In this document: in pieces, positions 15,677 through 24,063 of the stretch | Layout of the letters: each line of letters starts with the position of its first letter | How positions within the stretch are numbered: position 1 is the stretch's first letter | Assembly (NCBI RefSeq): GCF_024178165.1 | Contig: NZ_JAMZIE010000003.1 | Coordinates: 372,001 to 436,000 of the forward strand | DNA length: 64,000 bases | Reading direction: 5' to 3' | Source of the DNA: Halohasta salina | Lineage (GTDB): Archaea > Halobacteriota > Halobacteria > Halobacteriales > Haloferacaceae | Made by a program: the position numbers and the translations under genes | The notes under the pieces: model-generated | Databases searched by the model: none | What the model saw: only the letters and a program-made list of their open reading frames with translations | Told to the model about the DNA's origin: nothing

Positions 15677-16095
15677 TAGACGGGTCTCTCTCGTCTCCCT
15701 GGATTCCGGTGGCAGCGTTGATAGCGTTGCTGCTGGTCTACTGGCTGATCGACGAGTTGGGCGAGGCAGAGGACCGCGAAGAACTGGCCGCAGGCGTCGG
15801 TCGACGGGCGTCGGGAGCGGTGCAGGCCGGCGCACGGAACACTCGTCGGGCCACGGTCGGACTGGCCGGACTCGGTGCGGCCCTCGGCGTCGAGGCGATG
15901 CAGCTGGGCGCTGGGCTCAACGAAGTTCTTGGCGGATTCCCGGTCGTGTTGGGCCACGTGATCTATGGCGGGATATCGCTGCTGGGAATCGGCGGCTACA
16001 TCCCGTTCGACGCTCAGTTAGCGGGGTTCACGTTCGTGTTCGTGACCGCGATCGCGCTCGTACTGCGAGCGACAAACGACCCGGAGGAGATCTGA
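15673..16095 (+). CDS. Membrane protein (140 aa)
   Basis: An N-terminal helix (WIPVAALIALLLVYWLI), a charged loop (DELGEAEDREEL), an Arg- and Ala-rich amphipathic region, then VVLGHVIYGGISLLGIGGYIPF and AGFTFVFVTAIALVLRA. Three membrane segments with the basic loop inside are likely. Coupled to both neighbours. Confidence 0.6.
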   Translation: MIDGSLSSPWIPVAALIALLLVYWLIDELGEAEDREELAAGVGRRASGAVQAGARNTRRATVGLAGLGAALGVEAMQLGAGLNEVLGGFPVVLGHVIYGGISLLGIGGYIPFDAQLAGFTFVFVTAIALVLRATNDPEEI

Positions 16096-16356
16096 ATGTC
16101 AGAGAAGACACCCCCGACGGTGAAAACGCTCCGACTGTCGAGATCGTGGCCGCAGATCCGACTCGACGAACGGCGCGAGCATCGGGCCGAGTTCCGGGAC
16201 ACGGCCGCGCTCGGACTGCTGTTTGCGCTGATGTCGGTCGGGGCTGGAGCAGCAGCCCCGGCGGCAGTGATGTCGCTGTTCGCGGGCGTGCAAGCGACCC
16301 GTTGGTGGGTCTACCGAGACCTCTACGCAACGGACACTCAGGAGGCGGCTGAGTAA
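16096..16356 (+). CDS. Small membrane protein (86 aa)
   Basis: A highly basic, arginine-rich N-terminal half (LRLSRSWPQIRLDERREHRAEFR) is followed by one hydrophobic hairpin (ALGLLFALMSVGAGAAAPAAVMSLFAG). The positive domain could contact DNA at the membrane inner face. The preceding stop is directly adjacent. Confidence 0.55.
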   Translation: MSEKTPPTVKTLRLSRSWPQIRLDERREHRAEFRDTAALGLLFALMSVGAGAAAPAAVMSLFAGVQATRWWVYRDLYATDTQEAAE

Positions 16357-16358
16357 CT

Positions 16359-18845
16359 ATGACCCGCCGGATCGCGGTCGTGGTGGCGGTCGCTGTGCTG
16401 CTGGTCTCGGCCGTTGGTCCGGCAGCGGCAGCCCAGCCCGAGGCTAACGGCACCGTGTCGATAACGGCTACTCCAGCCAGTGACGGCAGCAGCTACGACT
16501 ATCGGATCAACGACGAGTCATCTGTCTCTAACTTTACTGTTGAGCTGGCTGGAAAGACCAAATCCAGACAGCAAACCGACTCACGCACACTAACCAGTGC
16601 GACAGATATCTCGGTCGATGTCGGAGGCACAACGCAGCCCACAAACGCGTCGATCTCTGTCGAAGGGTCCCAACTCAACCAATCTTACAGTCAGAGTCTT
16701 AACAGCAATCTCGGATATACGACGACCTTCGACGCTGGAGATATCAATACGGTCGAGTCGGTCAACATGTCCGCATATTCGTCGTCAAACGACGACGGTG
16801 GAAGTGCAACGCTCAAAATCAACGGGACCGACATGGGGTCCCACTCGTGGGCATCCGGAGAGGAGTCGTTTAAGACGTTTAACGATGCGACTGTCTCTGA
16901 TATCGGGGGAGCGATCCATGTCGAGCTGGTTGTCTCGGGAACGCTCTCGACGGCGACCGATGTCGAGCCGGACTTTATTTTCTCGACTCCGGATCCGGAC
17001 AGCATAACGGTCTCGACCTCTCAATCGACGACTGACCTCGGATCAGGCGGGTCGACAGGTCTTGACCTCGGTCTCGGATCGGAAACAATATCGGTCGACT
17101 TTGCACACGGACAGGTCGAATCGTCGATCGTTTGGAATGAGCACTCGGAGACGGTCGACCCGACGATCGATGTTAACGGCAACACAGCCGGATATGATGG
17201 GACGCTCGGAGACGGCGAGACGACGAGTCTCAACGTCGACCCGGCGTGGATCGTCGGCGGGCGCAACAACGTCTCGATATCGACAAACTCCCCAACCGAT
17301 GGACCCGAGTCGGTGGTCGGACTTGATTATCAACACACGGCTTCACGAACTATTAACACGACCGCGACATCAACGCAGTTCGAGAGTTCTTATAACGTCA
17401 GTCACACGTACCGAAACGCAACTGAGAACGCAACGGTGTTGCTGCCGTTCAGTTCGGATCGAATCGTTGAGGTCTATAATCTGGAATATCGTATTGATGA
17501 CGGCTCTTGGACCAAAATAGATGATTCGGACTACCAGTTCGACGGATCGGAGATAACGGCCGATATTTCGGCAGCCTACGGCAGCGAGCTGCCAGAAGAC
17601 TCGACTGTCGACGTCCGATCAACCGGCCGGAAAATCGAAGTTGAGAACGGTTCGGTAACAGTGACAGAGGCAACCGCCCCCGGCGATGAACTCGACACCC
17701 AGCTCCGTGTCGACTCAAAGTCGGATGGGTTCCAGATCAACGTCGGACCGACTGAATCTGGCAGTCGCGTGCATTACGGCCTGTCCGATCAATTCGGCGG
17801 CTCCGGCCCCGACGGGTCGGCGGTGATCGAGGCCAACGGCGACCAGCATGTGCAATTCCCGAACGCGCTGGCTGGCGATTCGGTCCGGATGCAACATCTC
17901 AAAACGCAGGTGATTCCAAAGTCCGGCGACGTTCGGATTACAGTCCAAGAAGCCGGCAGCGACCCGAAAATAGATGTCTCGCCCGGTCCCGGCGGCGAGG
18001 GCGATCCGGTCGACATCAAATACTACCGAACACAGAGCGGCACCGAATATATCCTCGAATCGCTGACGCAGGGGATCGTGCTTGATAGCGACGTAGCCAA
18101 CTCTCCCGCGATCTTCAGCGACGACGACAGTGCAGAGACGTGGCTGATCAGTCTGGGGTCAGTCACCGACGATGGCTCCACAGAGTCAGACAGCGGTATC
18201 ATCGGACCCGTGCAGACGAACAGCGGCTTCGAGATTCCGTTCGGCGGCCCACTGCCGGCGCTGGCGGCACTGCTGGGCGTCGGGCTGACGGCAGCCGTCT
18301 ACTGGAGCGGCCGTGACGGGTTCGGGACACTCCGGCGCGTCGGATCGCGGGCTGGCTCGGCCACACGCTCGTCAATCCCGGTGATCGGCGGCGTGCTGGG
18401 TCGACTGGTCAGCGGTCTACTGACGCTGCTGAGTCTCGGCGGGTCCGGGCTCGTGCAACTGGTGCAGTTCCTTCGAGCCCGGCCGACACTCGGCACGCTC
18501 GTCAGCGTCGGGCTGGTACTCGCGTCAGTCGTCAGCGGCGTCGTGCCGGTCCCACAAGGAACCACAGTGGCAATCTTCGCGGTGGCGGTCCCGCTGGTGT
18601 CGTTCGTCGTGCTCCGGCGGCTCGATGAGTTCTCGCCGCTCGTGTGGGGAGCCACGTCAGCAATCGGGCTGATCGTCTCGCTGGTGTTGCTCGGCGTCGA
18701 GTTCGGCGGGCTCATCAACGAACAGACGAGCCTGATCCTTGCCGTTGGTGGTCTCTATATCGCGTATCAGGCCGTGCAGGCGTACCGTGAAGGCAACATC
18801 ACGCAATTCGTGATCCCCGGTCGACGCGGGGGTGACGGACAGTGA
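16359..18845 (+). CDS. Large secreted multi-helix membrane protein B (828 aa), spike or fusion candidate
   Basis: A signal peptide (RRIAVVVAVAVLLVSAVGPAAAAQ) is followed by about 590 residues of Ser/Thr/Asp-rich ectodomain with many N-x-S/T sites and beta-rich pattern. The last 210 residues contain about six membrane helices (for example PALAALLGVGLTAAVYW, LGTLVSVGLVLASVVSGVV, TVAIFAVAVPLVSFVVL, LILAVGGLYIAYQAVQAY). The ectodomain gene half has lower GC and different codon choice than the membrane half, suggesting a modular swap of the surface domain. It is the largest product of the operon and a likely receptor-binding or membrane-remodelling protein; function is inference. Confidence 0.65.
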   Translation: MTRRIAVVVAVAVLLVSAVGPAAAAQPEANGTVSITATPASDGSSYDYRINDESSVSNFTVELAGKTKSRQQTDSRTLTSATDISVDVGGTTQPTNASISVEGSQLNQSYSQSLNSNLGYTTTFDAGDINTVESVNMSAYSSSNDDGGSATLKINGTDMGSHSWASGEESFKTFNDATVSDIGGAIHVELVVSGTLSTATDVEPDFIFSTPDPDSITVSTSQSTTDLGSGGSTGLDLGLGSETISVDFAHGQVESSIVWNEHSETVDPTIDVNGNTAGYDGTLGDGETTSLNVDPAWIVGGRNNVSISTNSPTDGPESVVGLDYQHTASRTINTTATSTQFESSYNVSHTYRNATENATVLLPFSSDRIVEVYNLEYRIDDGSWTKIDDSDYQFDGSEITADISAAYGSELPEDSTVDVRSTGRKIEVENGSVTVTEATAPGDELDTQLRVDSKSDGFQINVGPTESGSRVHYGLSDQFGGSGPDGSAVIEANGDQHVQFPNALAGDSVRMQHLKTQVIPKSGDVRITVQEAGSDPKIDVSPGPGGEGDPVDIKYYRTQSGTEYILESLTQGIVLDSDVANSPAIFSDDDSAETWLISLGSVTDDGSTESDSGIIGPVQTNSGFEIPFGGPLPALAALLGVGLTAAVYWSGRDGFGTLRRVGSRAGSATRSSIPVIGGVLGRLVSGLLTLLSLGGSGLVQLVQFLRARPTLGTLVSVGLVLASVVSGVVPVPQGTTVAIFAVAVPLVSFVVLRRLDEFSPLVWGATSAIGLIVSLVLLGVEFGGLINEQTSLILAVGGLYIAYQAVQAYREGNITQFVIPGRRGGDGQ

Positions 18846-19051
18846 TGGGGCCGATTCAGTTCTCGTACAAGTTCGGCCAGACGCTCGGTGTCGGCGCGGC
18901 TGGCTGGCTCGGGTCGACCGTTCTCCAAGGACTGGTAACGTCGATACTGGCCGTTCCGGCGCTCACGCAAGCATCCTACCAGTTCGGCCATGTCCTGAGT
19001 ATCGTCGTCGGCGTCGCCGCGGCCTACCGATACGGAGGGTTCGGCGGATGA
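18845..19051 (+). CDS. Small membrane protein (68 aa)
   Basis: The start overlaps the previous stop (TGATG) and the stop overlaps the next ATG. Glycine-spaced hydrophobic helices (LGVGAAGWLGSTVLQGLVTSIL and VLSIVVGVAAAYRY) make a helical hairpin. No family recognised. Confidence 0.55.
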   Translation: MGPIQFSYKFGQTLGVGAAGWLGSTVLQGLVTSILAVPALTQASYQFGHVLSIVVGVAAAYRYGGFGG

Positions 19052-20781
19052 GACGTCGACTGCTCGCGGTGCTGGCAGTGCTGGCGCTGCTGACTACGAT
19101 GCTCGCAGCCGCCCCGGCGGCCGGCCAGTCTGAGGGCTACTCGCTCGACGAGCTGAAGCAGGACGGAACGCACTACGCCGTCGATGGCCAGCGACTCGTC
19201 CCGTCCGAAAACCGGATGTACTGGCTGGAGTTTGAGCCACCGAATCAGCCGTGGCAGTCGGTTACGAAGGCAGATAACGGCCCGAAGTTCGGCAGCGGTC
19301 AGACACTGCAAACGAACACGATCCATCTGCGAACGATGCTGGCGTCGACGGGAACCGAAACGCGGACCGTCAAAATTGTCTCGTGGCAGAAAGGCAGTAA
19401 AACGGTTCGTAACGGCAACACGACGACAAGCCAGCCGGTCGCCGTCAACGTCTCGACGACGACCCAACAGGTGAACTTCGAGCCGATTCAGGGCGTCGCC
19501 GAAGTCGATCTCCCGCAACACGACGAGCCGCACCAGATCACGATGTGGGTCGAGGGCGCGTCGGACGAAGCCCGCTGGCGGTTCACCCACGAGTCGGTAG
19601 CGACGACACAGCCGATCAACGTCGACGACTACTCGGACTTCGTGATGCTCGCGGGGGCGTTCGTGATCCTCCCGGCGGTCGCCATGCAAGGCTACGGCTC
19701 CCGGAAAGTTCGAGACGCGATCGACAGGGCCGCCAAAGGGCCGGGTCACGGGTTCCTGTACTACGCAATCTCGATCACGGTGCTCACTGGCGGGCTGCTG
19801 GCGTTCGCGTACACGCAGCTGGCCGAGATCATCGTGGCCGCGCCGATCGTGCTCGGCGGCTACGTGGCGCTCGTGTCGACGGGCTACACGCTGGCGACCC
19901 ACGAGGGCCAGGCCGAAGAGAAGCTGTTCTGGCAGCCGCACATCGAGAGCGTCGAGTCATTCTCGACGGCGAAGTTCCCCTCGGTCGGCAGCGGCGATGC
20001 TGACGACTCACTCGATTTTAGCGAGGACATGCCTTTCGGGACGATGCAGGCCTACAACGTCGTCGACGAGGGGCAACGTGGGCTCTCGGTGATCCGCGAC
20101 GGCTGGCTGCCGTTCCTCGCTCGGATCAAAGGCGGCCGGGCGAAGATCGAGAACGCCCATGAGCTGACGACGCGGTTCTCGCTGTTCGACAGTGAGTGGG
20201 ACGAATGTTTCATCGTCGACCCCGAGGCCGACACACTGATCGACTACAAGCCGCCGGGACTCCGCCTGAAGACGCCGGAGTTCGATACGTGGCGGGAGGC
20301 GCTCTGGCCGGTCGGGATCGCGGTCGGCGTCATCGGTGGAACGTGGTGGGCTGCCCAGCAGTACGGGGCCGTTGCGTGGGCAACGCTGCTGCTCGCGGCT
20401 GCGGTGTACGTGTGGGTGTACGCGGTCGAAGGCACGGACTCATACTGCCGCGTTGAGCCCGCACCTGCGGCCATGCGGCCGGTACTGGCGTCAATGCTCG
20501 TGATGAGTGTCGGCAACCGTGACGCCCACCGACTCCAGGACGCCGAAGAGTTCGCGTGGAAGGCGCTGGCCCAGCAGGAGGACGTGAAGGCCGATCACCT
20601 TCGCCGCGGCGACCAATCGAACGTTGAGGCCGCCTTCGGATCAGCCGCTGGCGATACTGCTGACGAGGACGATGTCGACAGCGACTCTGTTGAGTCGGCG
20701 GATGTCGATCGCCTCGAAAGTGACACCGGCGGCGGCGATATCCGCGACCTCTCGGATCCACGGGAGGATGACGATGAGTGA
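19048..20781 (+). CDS. Secreted membrane protein C of the element (577 aa)
   Basis: The ATG at 19048 gives a signal peptide (RRRLLAVLAVLALLTTMLAAAPAAGQ); the longer upstream frame overlaps the previous gene and lacks a signal, so it is rejected. An ectodomain of about 180 residues precedes membrane helices FVMLAGAFVILPAVAM, YYAISITVLTGGLLAFAY and IVAAPIVLGGYVALVS. A soluble domain of about 170 residues, two more helices near residues 425-470, and an acidic C-terminal tail follow. Alternating outside and inside domains suggest a transmembrane assembly protein linking surface proteins to the internal ATPase; that is inference. Confidence 0.65.
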   Translation: MRRRLLAVLAVLALLTTMLAAAPAAGQSEGYSLDELKQDGTHYAVDGQRLVPSENRMYWLEFEPPNQPWQSVTKADNGPKFGSGQTLQTNTIHLRTMLASTGTETRTVKIVSWQKGSKTVRNGNTTTSQPVAVNVSTTTQQVNFEPIQGVAEVDLPQHDEPHQITMWVEGASDEARWRFTHESVATTQPINVDDYSDFVMLAGAFVILPAVAMQGYGSRKVRDAIDRAAKGPGHGFLYYAISITVLTGGLLAFAYTQLAEIIVAAPIVLGGYVALVSTGYTLATHEGQAEEKLFWQPHIESVESFSTAKFPSVGSGDADDSLDFSEDMPFGTMQAYNVVDEGQRGLSVIRDGWLPFLARIKGGRAKIENAHELTTRFSLFDSEWDECFIVDPEADTLIDYKPPGLRLKTPEFDTWREALWPVGIAVGVIGGTWWAAQQYGAVAWATLLLAAAVYVWVYAVEGTDSYCRVEPAPAAMRPVLASMLVMSVGNRDAHRLQDAEEFAWKALAQQEDVKADHLRRGDQSNVEAAFGSAAGDTADEDDVDSDSVESADVDRLESDTGGGDIRDLSDPREDDDE

Positions 20782-21562
20782 GCAGTATCGCCGACCGGCT
20801 GAAGCCCAGCTCCCGCAGACGCTCCGGGCACTTCGGCAGGATCTGCTCGACGGCTTCGAGAGCCGCAAGGCGGTGTTGCTGTGGCTCCAGGAGTTGGCGA
20901 TCTCGACACTCGGGCAAGTAGCCACGGCCCGATACGCTGACTTCGCATACGAGTTCCGGCCGGACACGAACTATCACGAGGGCGTCGTGTTGTCTGCCTT
21001 CCTGACGCCCGCCGCTCGGAGTCGAAACCTCGCTGATGACGTTGCCAGTCGCGCCCGACAGCAGTGGGCGGCGAACGTGATCGCACCGATCCAAACTCGG
21101 ACGTTCCGATCGATCAGGAATCAGGCGACCGAATACGTCGGCAGCGATGATGACACCGACGAGCCCGGATACGACCCGGATGAACAGACGATGGCAGTGC
21201 GTCCGGCGCTCGAAGAACTCCACGTCCACCAGCAGGAAACACTTCGGCGCGTTCTCGGAACCGGACTCGAAGACCGTGCGGATATCCTCGATTGGGGTGA
21301 CGACCTGATGCTGGCGACCCGCGGCGAACCGGTCAGTGACGGTCGCGCTCCAGGAGAGTTGATCCGCGATCTCCACAACGACCCCAGCGGCGACCGGATC
21401 ATGTGTTCGGCCGATCCGGCGTGGCGAATGCACCGTCAGCTGTGGGTCTGCCGGAATCTGCTCCCGGCGTTCAACCGTGCTGTGCAAGACATGACCGACC
21501 GCTCGATCGAGGAGCCACAGACCGATACGACACCCGACGACACTGGAGGATCTCACCTATGA
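20774..21562 (+). CDS. Soluble protein upstream of the ATPase (262 aa)
   Basis: No membrane segment; mostly helical, with Arg- and Gln-rich stretches (LPQTLRALRQDLLDGFESRKAVLLWLQEL) and a late CSADPAWRMHRQLWVCRN segment. The start overlaps the previous gene by 8 bases and the stop overlaps the ATPase ATG. Its position suggests an ATPase partner or DNA-binding adaptor; no family recognised. Confidence 0.6.
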   Translation: MSEQYRRPAEAQLPQTLRALRQDLLDGFESRKAVLLWLQELAISTLGQVATARYADFAYEFRPDTNYHEGVVLSAFLTPAARSRNLADDVASRARQQWAANVIAPIQTRTFRSIRNQATEYVGSDDDTDEPGYDPDEQTMAVRPALEELHVHQQETLRRVLGTGLEDRADILDWGDDLMLATRGEPVSDGRAPGELIRDLHNDPSGDRIMCSADPAWRMHRQLWVCRNLLPAFNRAVQDMTDRSIEEPQTDTTPDDTGGSHL

Positions 21563-22716
21563 GCAAGTCCCAACAGAGTACCGACCCAACGACAGTTGAA
21601 GAGTTCCTGAGAAAGCTACCCGACGCGGACTACCGAACGATCCAAGGCGGCGAGGGCCAGCAGTGGACCGACGCCCGTGCGATCCGCGAAGAGTTCGGTG
21701 TTGCGCCGTACAACCCCGAGCAGTTCGACGAGCGCGCTGAAGGGCTCGTCCCGGATCTGCTGACCCACAGTTGGGACCCGCCGTCACACATGAAAGCCGG
21801 CGGTACTGACCTGCTGGCGACGGGGAAGCCCGGAACCGGGAAGTCGACGCTCGCTATTCATCTGGCCGTTCGGCTGATCGACATCAACAACGAACGGCTG
21901 GTCTGGCGCGGGTCGGCCAGCCGCTCGGAGTGGCTACCGCTGGCCCCGTGGGTGACGCTGGTGTTGCCGGAGACAACCGAATACAGCGCTCGGTTCGTCC
22001 CGCGTCGACCGACTGACGAGACGATCGACATCCCGAAGATAGAGCAGCTTGAGGGCCGCGTAGTTCGAGAAATCAAACGCTACCGGAACCCACGGCATCT
22101 AAACGAAAAGATTCTGGAACCGGGGCAGGTCCACGTCGTCTACCCGGATCCTGAAATGCAAGGGTGTCAGGGGCTGCTCGAAGATGCTGCCGAGAAAAGC
22201 TACGATCTCCCACAGGGTAGGGAGACGCTGTTCCATCCGGACGATCCCGATAACCACTGGTGGTTCGCGTGGGTGCTGGCTCGCGTTGAGCACGGCCCGC
22301 ACAAGTGGACGACGCTGATGCTTGACGAGATCGGCGACATCGCCGAGCAGGCAGCGCGGAAGGATTCGTTCGGCAGCTACCAGAAAGTCCAGCTGCTGCG
22401 CGATGCGTGGGTGGATGCGCGGAAAATGGGGCTGACGATCTTCGCCTTCGGTCACTCGGAGAAGGATATCCACTCAATGATCCGGCGAAAAATTCGCTGG
22501 CGCGTAGCGATGAACGGATCGGCGAACCCGACAACTGCCAGCGATGTGGTCGGATTCGACTCGGTAAAGATGAACTACGACCACACGTCGAGCTACGATG
22601 TCGGCGAGGGCCTGATCTACTCCGAACAGAACTTCGAGAAAAAAATCACGTGGGACGACTACGATATCCCAGTCAGTCACAAGCTGAAACTCGAAACCGT
22701 GGGTGATCGTCGATGA
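21559..22716 (+). CDS. P-loop ATPase of the membrane module (385 aa)
   Basis: Walker A is GKPGTGKST (residues 89-97) and Walker B TLMLDE (252-257), followed by a sensor-like IFAFGHSE (about 294-301). The nucleotide-binding core is flanked by an N-terminal region of 85 residues and a C-terminal DYDIPVSHKLKLE. It resembles DNA-pumping or assembly ATPases (FtsK/HerA-like or the NTPase of pleolipoviruses) in position and size rather than in a diagnostic motif; a Zot-like class is also possible. As the only energy-providing enzyme in the operon it probably drives DNA loading or membrane assembly. Confidence 0.75.
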   Translation: MSKSQQSTDPTTVEEFLRKLPDADYRTIQGGEGQQWTDARAIREEFGVAPYNPEQFDERAEGLVPDLLTHSWDPPSHMKAGGTDLLATGKPGTGKSTLAIHLAVRLIDINNERLVWRGSASRSEWLPLAPWVTLVLPETTEYSARFVPRRPTDETIDIPKIEQLEGRVVREIKRYRNPRHLNEKILEPGQVHVVYPDPEMQGCQGLLEDAAEKSYDLPQGRETLFHPDDPDNHWWFAWVLARVEHGPHKWTTLMLDEIGDIAEQAARKDSFGSYQKVQLLRDAWVDARKMGLTIFAFGHSEKDIHSMIRRKIRWRVAMNGSANPTTASDVVGFDSVKMNYDHTSSYDVGEGLIYSEQNFEKKITWDDYDIPVSHKLKLETVGDRR

Positions 22717-22874
22717 TCCGAGGGTCCGGGTTCAGAACTCGGTCGACTCGAGCTCGGTTCGGCTGGCTGTCGGACTGGCTACGCGCGCGTATATGGACTG
22801 GCGGCCCCCCGGCCCCCCGTGCGCAGGTGCGAACGAGCGAGCGAGCAAACGCAGGTGATCAGCGATGGTGCTGA
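22713..22874 (+). CDS. Small basic protein (53 aa)
   Basis: Starts in an ATGA overlap with the ATPase stop and runs 10 bases into the next gene. It is arginine-rich (FRTRSTRARFGW, DWLRARIW) and could be a nucleic-acid-binding peptide, or simply keeps translation coupled. Low complexity limits confidence. Confidence 0.4.
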   Translation: MIRGSGFRTRSTRARFGWLSDWLRARIWTGGPPAPRAQVRTSERANAGDQRWC

Positions 22875-23143
22875 CCGAACTCGTCGAAATGGCGATCGAG
22901 GCAGTCGGCGGATTGATCGGAGCCCACGGATTCAAAGCCGGACTGGTGGCGACCTCGCTGGTCGTGCTGTATCACGGCCACTCTATCCTGTCGTTCATCC
23001 AGACAGCGATCCAGACGGCGCGGATCGCGTTCTTCGGTGCGGCGGCGGTCGCGCTGCTGCTGATCGTCGGTGTCTCGATGGGCTGGCTGTCAGTCGGCTC
23101 GTTGCCGACGCTGCCGCTACCGCTCGTGGGGATATGGGCATGA
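22865..23143 (+). CDS. Small membrane protein (92 aa)
   Basis: Helical membrane segments GLVATSLVVLYHGHSILSF and RIAFFGAAAVALLLIVGVSMGWL with little polar sequence. Four-base overlap with the next ORF. The pattern resembles the other small membrane genes of this operon. Confidence 0.55.
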   Translation: MVLTELVEMAIEAVGGLIGAHGFKAGLVATSLVVLYHGHSILSFIQTAIQTARIAFFGAAAVALLLIVGVSMGWLSVGSLPTLPLPLVGIWA

Positions 23144-23253
23144 GTGCGAGCCCGGACGCGGAACTGGTCGCGTGCGTCAGGTGTGCAGCCGCGGCCGCCC
23201 ATCCGAACGGGAACTACGCTGATCGCTGTCCGAACTGCGGCCGTCGACGGTGA
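23140..23253 (+). CDS. Zinc-ribbon microprotein ending the operon (37 aa)
   Basis: Two CxxC pairs, CVRC and CPNC, about 17 residues apart in a 37-residue protein, with a basic end GRRR. The ATGA overlap with the membrane protein gene supports it. It closes the run of plus-strand genes; the next gene is on the other strand. Confidence 0.55.
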   Translation: MSASPDAELVACVRCAAAAAHPNGNYADRCPNCGRRR

Positions 23254-23316
23254 CGGCCTGACCTATTCCTCGGAATCTCGAAAATCGAATCTGAGCCGAT
23301 TTTGAGTGTCTGTGAT

Positions 23317-23880
23317 CTAGTTACTTTCCGAAATATTCTCTTCAGGTCGCTTAAGCGGAAGGTCGCTCTTGTGGACGATTGCGAGCTTCGAGTCGATCCC
23401 CTGAGCGGTTTCTATTCGATCTAAAATCTCGCGTGCGGTCTCAAGCTCGGCCGTCTCCTCAAAGTCGTCATCGTCTGCTTCTGCTCGTGCTTCACAGCGC
23501 GCGATATAAAACTTGAACCGGGTATCAGTCCCGGTGGTGGTCCAGACAGCATCTTGTGTGCCACTGATTTGCTCTTGCCACAACTCGATAATAGCGCGGA
23601 TTTCATCGCGGCGGTCTTCAGGAGAAGGTACTGAATGACCTGTACGATCTTCAACGACTTGATCGAATTCCTCTCGGCTAAGTAGCGGTAGCTTGTCCCA
23701 ACCGTCAGGTGCGTTACGTTCTATTTCTAAGAGCCGATGGATGTCATCAAGTTCGTCTTGGTGAATGACAATTGGACGCCCTGTACCGTACGTATGACGT
23801 GGAAATCGCTCTTCGCGTTCCGGCTGGATATCTTCGAGAGAGGGTTCGCTTGACGCGATAAGGTCACTGATCCAACTCAT
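23317..23880 (-). CDS. Hypothetical protein of the lower-GC block (187 aa)
   Basis: Acidic, soluble, with helical N-terminus and VWTTTGTDTRFKFYIARCEARAEADDD in the middle. It is downstream of the methyltransferase and GHKL ATPase on the same strand (183-base gap), so it may be the third component of that module, although the gap allows its own promoter. No nuclease or toxin motif is seen. Confidence 0.55.
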   Translation of the reverse strand: MSWISDLIASSEPSLEDIQPEREERFPRHTYGTGRPIVIHQDELDDIHRLLEIERNAPDGWDKLPLLSREEFDQVVEDRTGHSVPSPEDRRDEIRAIIELWQEQISGTQDAVWTTTGTDTRFKFYIARCEARAEADDDDFEETAELETAREILDRIETAQGIDSKLAIVHKSDLPLKRPEENISESN

Positions 23881-24063
23881 TAAGAAGCACGACGTTCACC
23901 GCTCATATCAATCTTCGGAGATACTATAACGAGGTCCTTTTCGATGTACTGTGTTGGAGATGGTCGGCAAAGAGAATATGAGCAAATGAAAGGCGGCTGC
24001 TGGACTCGATACGTCACGGTCAGCGCTCAATCGTACCGAACTCTACGGGATATAGATCAATTG

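Noticed and set aside
18832-19047. Upstream N-terminal extension of the 577-aa protein (to 649 aa)
   Set aside because: It overlaps the 68-aa membrane gene entirely and would bury a clean signal peptide; the ATG at 19048 fits the overlap pattern.
20330-21556. 408-aa minus-strand frame
   Set aside because: Arg/His-rich antisense translation of the 577-aa and 262-aa genes; typical GC-rich shadow.
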